The translations under genes and the position numbers were made by a program. Below are positions 61,239 through 63,545 of a stretch of 63,545 bases of DNA, piece after piece (within the stretch, counting starts at the first letter, position 1; every line of letters starts with the position of its first letter). The DNA comes from Halocafeteria seosinensis (lineage: Eukaryota; Sar; Bigyra; Bicosoecida): positions 1-63,545 of the forward strand of contig LVLI01000343.1 of the NCBI GenBank assembly GCA_001687465.1, given 5' to 3'. The notes beneath the pieces are model-generated. The model was not told where the DNA came from. It searched no databases and was given only the letters and a program-made list of their open reading frames with translations.

Positions 61239-61826
61239 TGATAAGGAGATTCTAAGAAACTCCCGTTATTGTTGTGGCCTTTACCGTTGACTACCACTGG
61301 TTGGTGTGCATTTATGGCAACTTCTGCGTGCACGCATCTGACATTTCCCTGTAGTATTTCCTTTGTTTGGGCATCAGTGTCTGCGGGGTCGGTGCTTTGA
61401 AATTTTGACTTCTCTCTTCATCACCGGTCTCTTGGTTCTTGTCGACAGTCGACTTCCTTCAACACTTCATGGGACCATCGCAAAATCCTAATGTGCTGAA
61501 CTGTCAAACTTTCCTTCGGGTACGGGGATACCCGGGGTCAGCGAACTTTAAAAGGTATTTATTCAACAGGTTTGGGCATGATGGTGGTGTTTCACGTCTG
61601 TAGTGTGGGAGAAGTAGTCATAGAAAGCGTTGATCACCAGGGAAGCCGAATTCATGAAGTTTGGGATACGAGGAGAGTCGTTCAAAACAGACGGTAAACC
61701 TAGTCCGTGGAGGGTTCAGTTGGGGAGGAATTGTATTAGACCACACAACGAGTATTACAGTGGATTCATTCTTCACCGTTGGGAAGGTAATGTTATTGCA
61801 GTCAGTATGTTGATAACGTTTATCTT

Positions 61827-62092
61827 ATGAATGCCTCATGTGGTGGCTGGGGGAACTTCCAACGTGGTGAACGTTGACAGGGGATGGTGAACATTAGCGC
61901 GCAATTTTTAACACTATAGCATTGGGACTTCTGCCTTTCACTATTCCAGTGTACTTCCATGTAAAGGAGAAACAGATGAGTAGACACGGTAGAGTTCAGT
62001 GATTTAGCGATTCGAAGGCGAATATGAGCGGCAGGGCGCGTTGCTTGACGTACTGCTATGTTGACAGTCCCATGAATTCCTCATGTGGTGGC
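61827..62092. repeat. imperfect direct repeat pair
   Basis: The 21-nt unit atgaatgcctcatgtggtgg(c) at 61827-61847 recurs at 62072-62092 with one mismatch. Each is preceded by tatgttga within about 20 nt, so a somewhat longer diverged duplication spaced about 245 bp is likely. Confidence 0.6.
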
Positions 62093-62368
62093 ACAGCTAC
62101 CCTGGACAGCGTTCATGAGGGTAAGCTATCTCTCTGAGCGACCCCCTTCCATATACAGGGTATCAACGTTGCTAAACGGCGGCAATGGGCGCAGTTGCTG
62201 TGATCAGCTGTTTTTTGACTGTCGTACATGTACACTTTCCGCTGTGGTCTATGTCATTCCAGCGTGACAAAATGGTTGCACATGAGCAATGCCCACTGCC
62301 ATGGGGCATTGCGTGAGGGAATGCGTCCACGGGTAAACAGCGGATACGTTTCTCATACGTTTGCCAAT

Positions 62369-62957
62369 CTAGTACGCCAAGGAGATTCCTCCGTCCAGCC
62401 AGACCTCTTCCTCTAAATCTTCACCCTGGACGTATGGGCCGTTGAGGATGTCTGTACGTAGCGACGGAACAGCAGGAGGCTGCTGTCTGGGTCTTTTTAT
62501 TTCGATATCGTCCTCGTTAGTACTGGTGCAGTCTCTGCGATTTGGTTCGTGTGCATCATTGGTACTGCTTGGATCCTCTGTCGGGTTGGATGCCGAAACC
62601 ATTGGCGAGTTAGAAAGAACATCTGTTATATCAACCGCATCTTTTTCCGAGGATTCCTGATTCATTCGCGTGCTGGTGTGCTCATTCTGTGGGCAGTAAT
62701 CATGTGTGGGTTCATGTTCCGTTGGTTGCAGCTGAGTCTGTTGATCTTCGAGTGGCCCTTGATCGCGTGACTTGTTTGTGTGTTTCCTCATCGGATACCG
62801 GTTACGAACTTGATGCTCGCTGGTTGTATGCCCGGAATGAATGTACTGAGTGCACTCCAATTCCTCTAGAAGCCTGATGTATTCAGCGACGTTCGGAATA
62901 CTTCGGCATATAGTGTTTTTCGCCAACGTCTTTACCTGCCGTCCAAAACTAGATTCC
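62369..62957 (-). CDS. hypothetical protein, low-complexity Asn/Thr/Glu-rich
   Basis: The open frame runs from the first ATG near 62957 to a stop at 62369 (about 195 residues). The N-terminal part looks ordered (FGRQVKTLAKNTICRSIPN, then AEYIRLLEELE) and is followed by a basic stretch (RNRYPMRKHTNK) and a long polar tail. I do not recognise it. A gag- or transposase-associated protein of a mobile element is one possibility; a chance open frame is another. No splice-supported extension was found upstream, where an in-frame stop lies about 35 nt before the frame's non-ATG start at 62986. Confidence 0.3.
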
Positions 62958-63357
62958 GACATATTGTTTGTAAACGGCAGTTCCACCTCTGGAGAAGCCC
63001 CTGCTGGGTCCCCCTCGTCTTTTCAGAGACCGCATCCATCGCTCCCCTCGTTGTATGAAGGAGCGCAGGAGCCACTGTGTCCTAGTATTTCCGTCGTGTA
63101 CTATTGGGGAAGTGCGCAGCTGGGATCCTCTCTTTTGTAGGTTTCAATTTTCTGCAGCATTTCATACTCCTGACGCTTCCTTTGGGTGTGCGTGAAATTT
63201 CTGTAAGCGAATTTACAAATGTTCGTGCAGGCGTTGGTCCGGGACCTTGCTTCGTTTGAGACCGGGTACTAGCGCGTCCAATAGATGCGCGATACAAAAT
63301 AGGTTAAAGGAGGAGGGAAAGACGGACGTTATGGAGATACTTAGTGTTTCTGAATCG

Positions 63358-63545
63358 TCAGTCATGGAGAAATTTGATCAGTTGGTCACAGTCAACGTCA
63401 GGGTGTAAGTACTGGACTCCGTGCCGCACCAGAGAAGCCACAAATGCAACATTATCAAGTGTCTCCCGGAAGTCAACGCTGACGCAATGACCTGCTGCCT
63501 GTCCCGGACGTCAAAAATCGGTAGGTTGATTAAAAGAAGGTGGTA
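63358..63545 (-). CDS. possible partial coding end (unknown)
   Basis: From the window edge to a TGA at 63358-63360, one minus-strand frame reads as a plausible protein end (VDFRETLDNVAFVASLVRHG, then LHPDVDCDQLIKFLHD). A GGGACAG acceptor-like site lies at about 63497-63503. The family is unknown and the 5' part is outside the window. Confidence 0.3.

Larger units (their letters stand above)
60688..62368. other. gene-poor upstream region of the giant gene
   Basis: About 1.7 kb. It should hold the giant gene's promoter. Seen here: an AT-rich core flanked by GCGCTA/TAGCGC arms at 61197-61218, a TGACGTCA palindrome at 61231-61238, an exon-like stretch at 61579-61691 and a 21-nt imperfect direct repeat (61827-61847 and 62072-62092). 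No confident gene. Confidence 0.45.

Noticed and set aside
1-63545. tRNA, rRNA and CRISPR arrays.
   Set aside because: I looked for T-loop/box B patterns and regular spaced repeats in the gaps and found none convincing. CRISPR is also not expected in a eukaryotic nuclear genome. A covariance-model scan would be needed to exclude small RNAs.

Overview
This is eukaryotic nuclear DNA, roughly 47-48% GC, from an organism that builds cilia or flagella. Genes lie on both strands and are broken by many short GT-AG introns. I placed 53 of them, 58-111 nt long. Four of the genes are cilium or centriole components or likely ones (SCLT1, DNAI2, a CFAP70-like protein and probably the kinesin). The genome also makes a UGA/SECIS selenoprotein, a plant ALS1-like ABC half-transporter and a huge cadherin/IPT/multi-TM surface protein. 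That fits a flagellated alga or other protist. The sequence alone does not fix the phylum; red algae are unlikely because they lack flagella.

Layout. 1-1530: decayed retroelement pieces (an RNase H tail and a PD-(D/E)XK endonuclease-like tail, with a 60-bp tandem duplication). 2061-4602 (-): SCLT1-like distal-appendage coiled-coil protein. 4904-6914 (-): axonemal dynein intermediate chain 2. 7388-10397 (+): 15-exon ABCB27/ALS1-like ABC half-transporter. 10530-11135 (-): a 72-residue selenoprotein W with an in-frame UGA and a downstream SECIS; its open reading frame is broken by the UGA and two introns. 11825-13726 (+): SLC38/AVT-type amino-acid transporter. 13727-15482: a gene-poor gap holding a PIF1 helicase scrap. 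15483-16085 (+): NDUFA13/GRIM-19. 17162-18853 (-): SNM1-type beta-CASP nuclease. 19575-21373 (+): secreted Asp-box (BNR) protein. 21731-22650 (+): LSm1 with an RGG-rich N-terminal extension. 22706-24361 (-): RAD18-like E3 with added WW and RanBP2 finger. 24568-25966 (-): unknown coiled-coil protein. 26368-29679 (+): kinesin. 30063-34609 (+): CFAP70-like TPR protein. 34731-60687 (-): a giant protein of about 8,586 residues, 98% of it in one 25.3-kb exon. 60688-63545: gene-poor end with one low-confidence ORF and coding-like scraps.

The genes fall into themes: cilium and centriole (SCLT1, DNAI2, CFAP70-like, probably the kinesin), DNA-damage tolerance and crosslink repair (RAD18, SNM1), membrane transport, mRNA decay (LSm1), redox (SelW) and respiration (NDUFA13). 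They look like a compact housekeeping neighbourhood rather than a co-regulated operon-like unit. The two strongest points are the selenoprotein W gene with its SECIS and the giant cadherin-IPT-multi-TM protein. Exon structures were built by hand from splice consensus, reading frame and family alignment from memory; all were checked to sum to whole codons.
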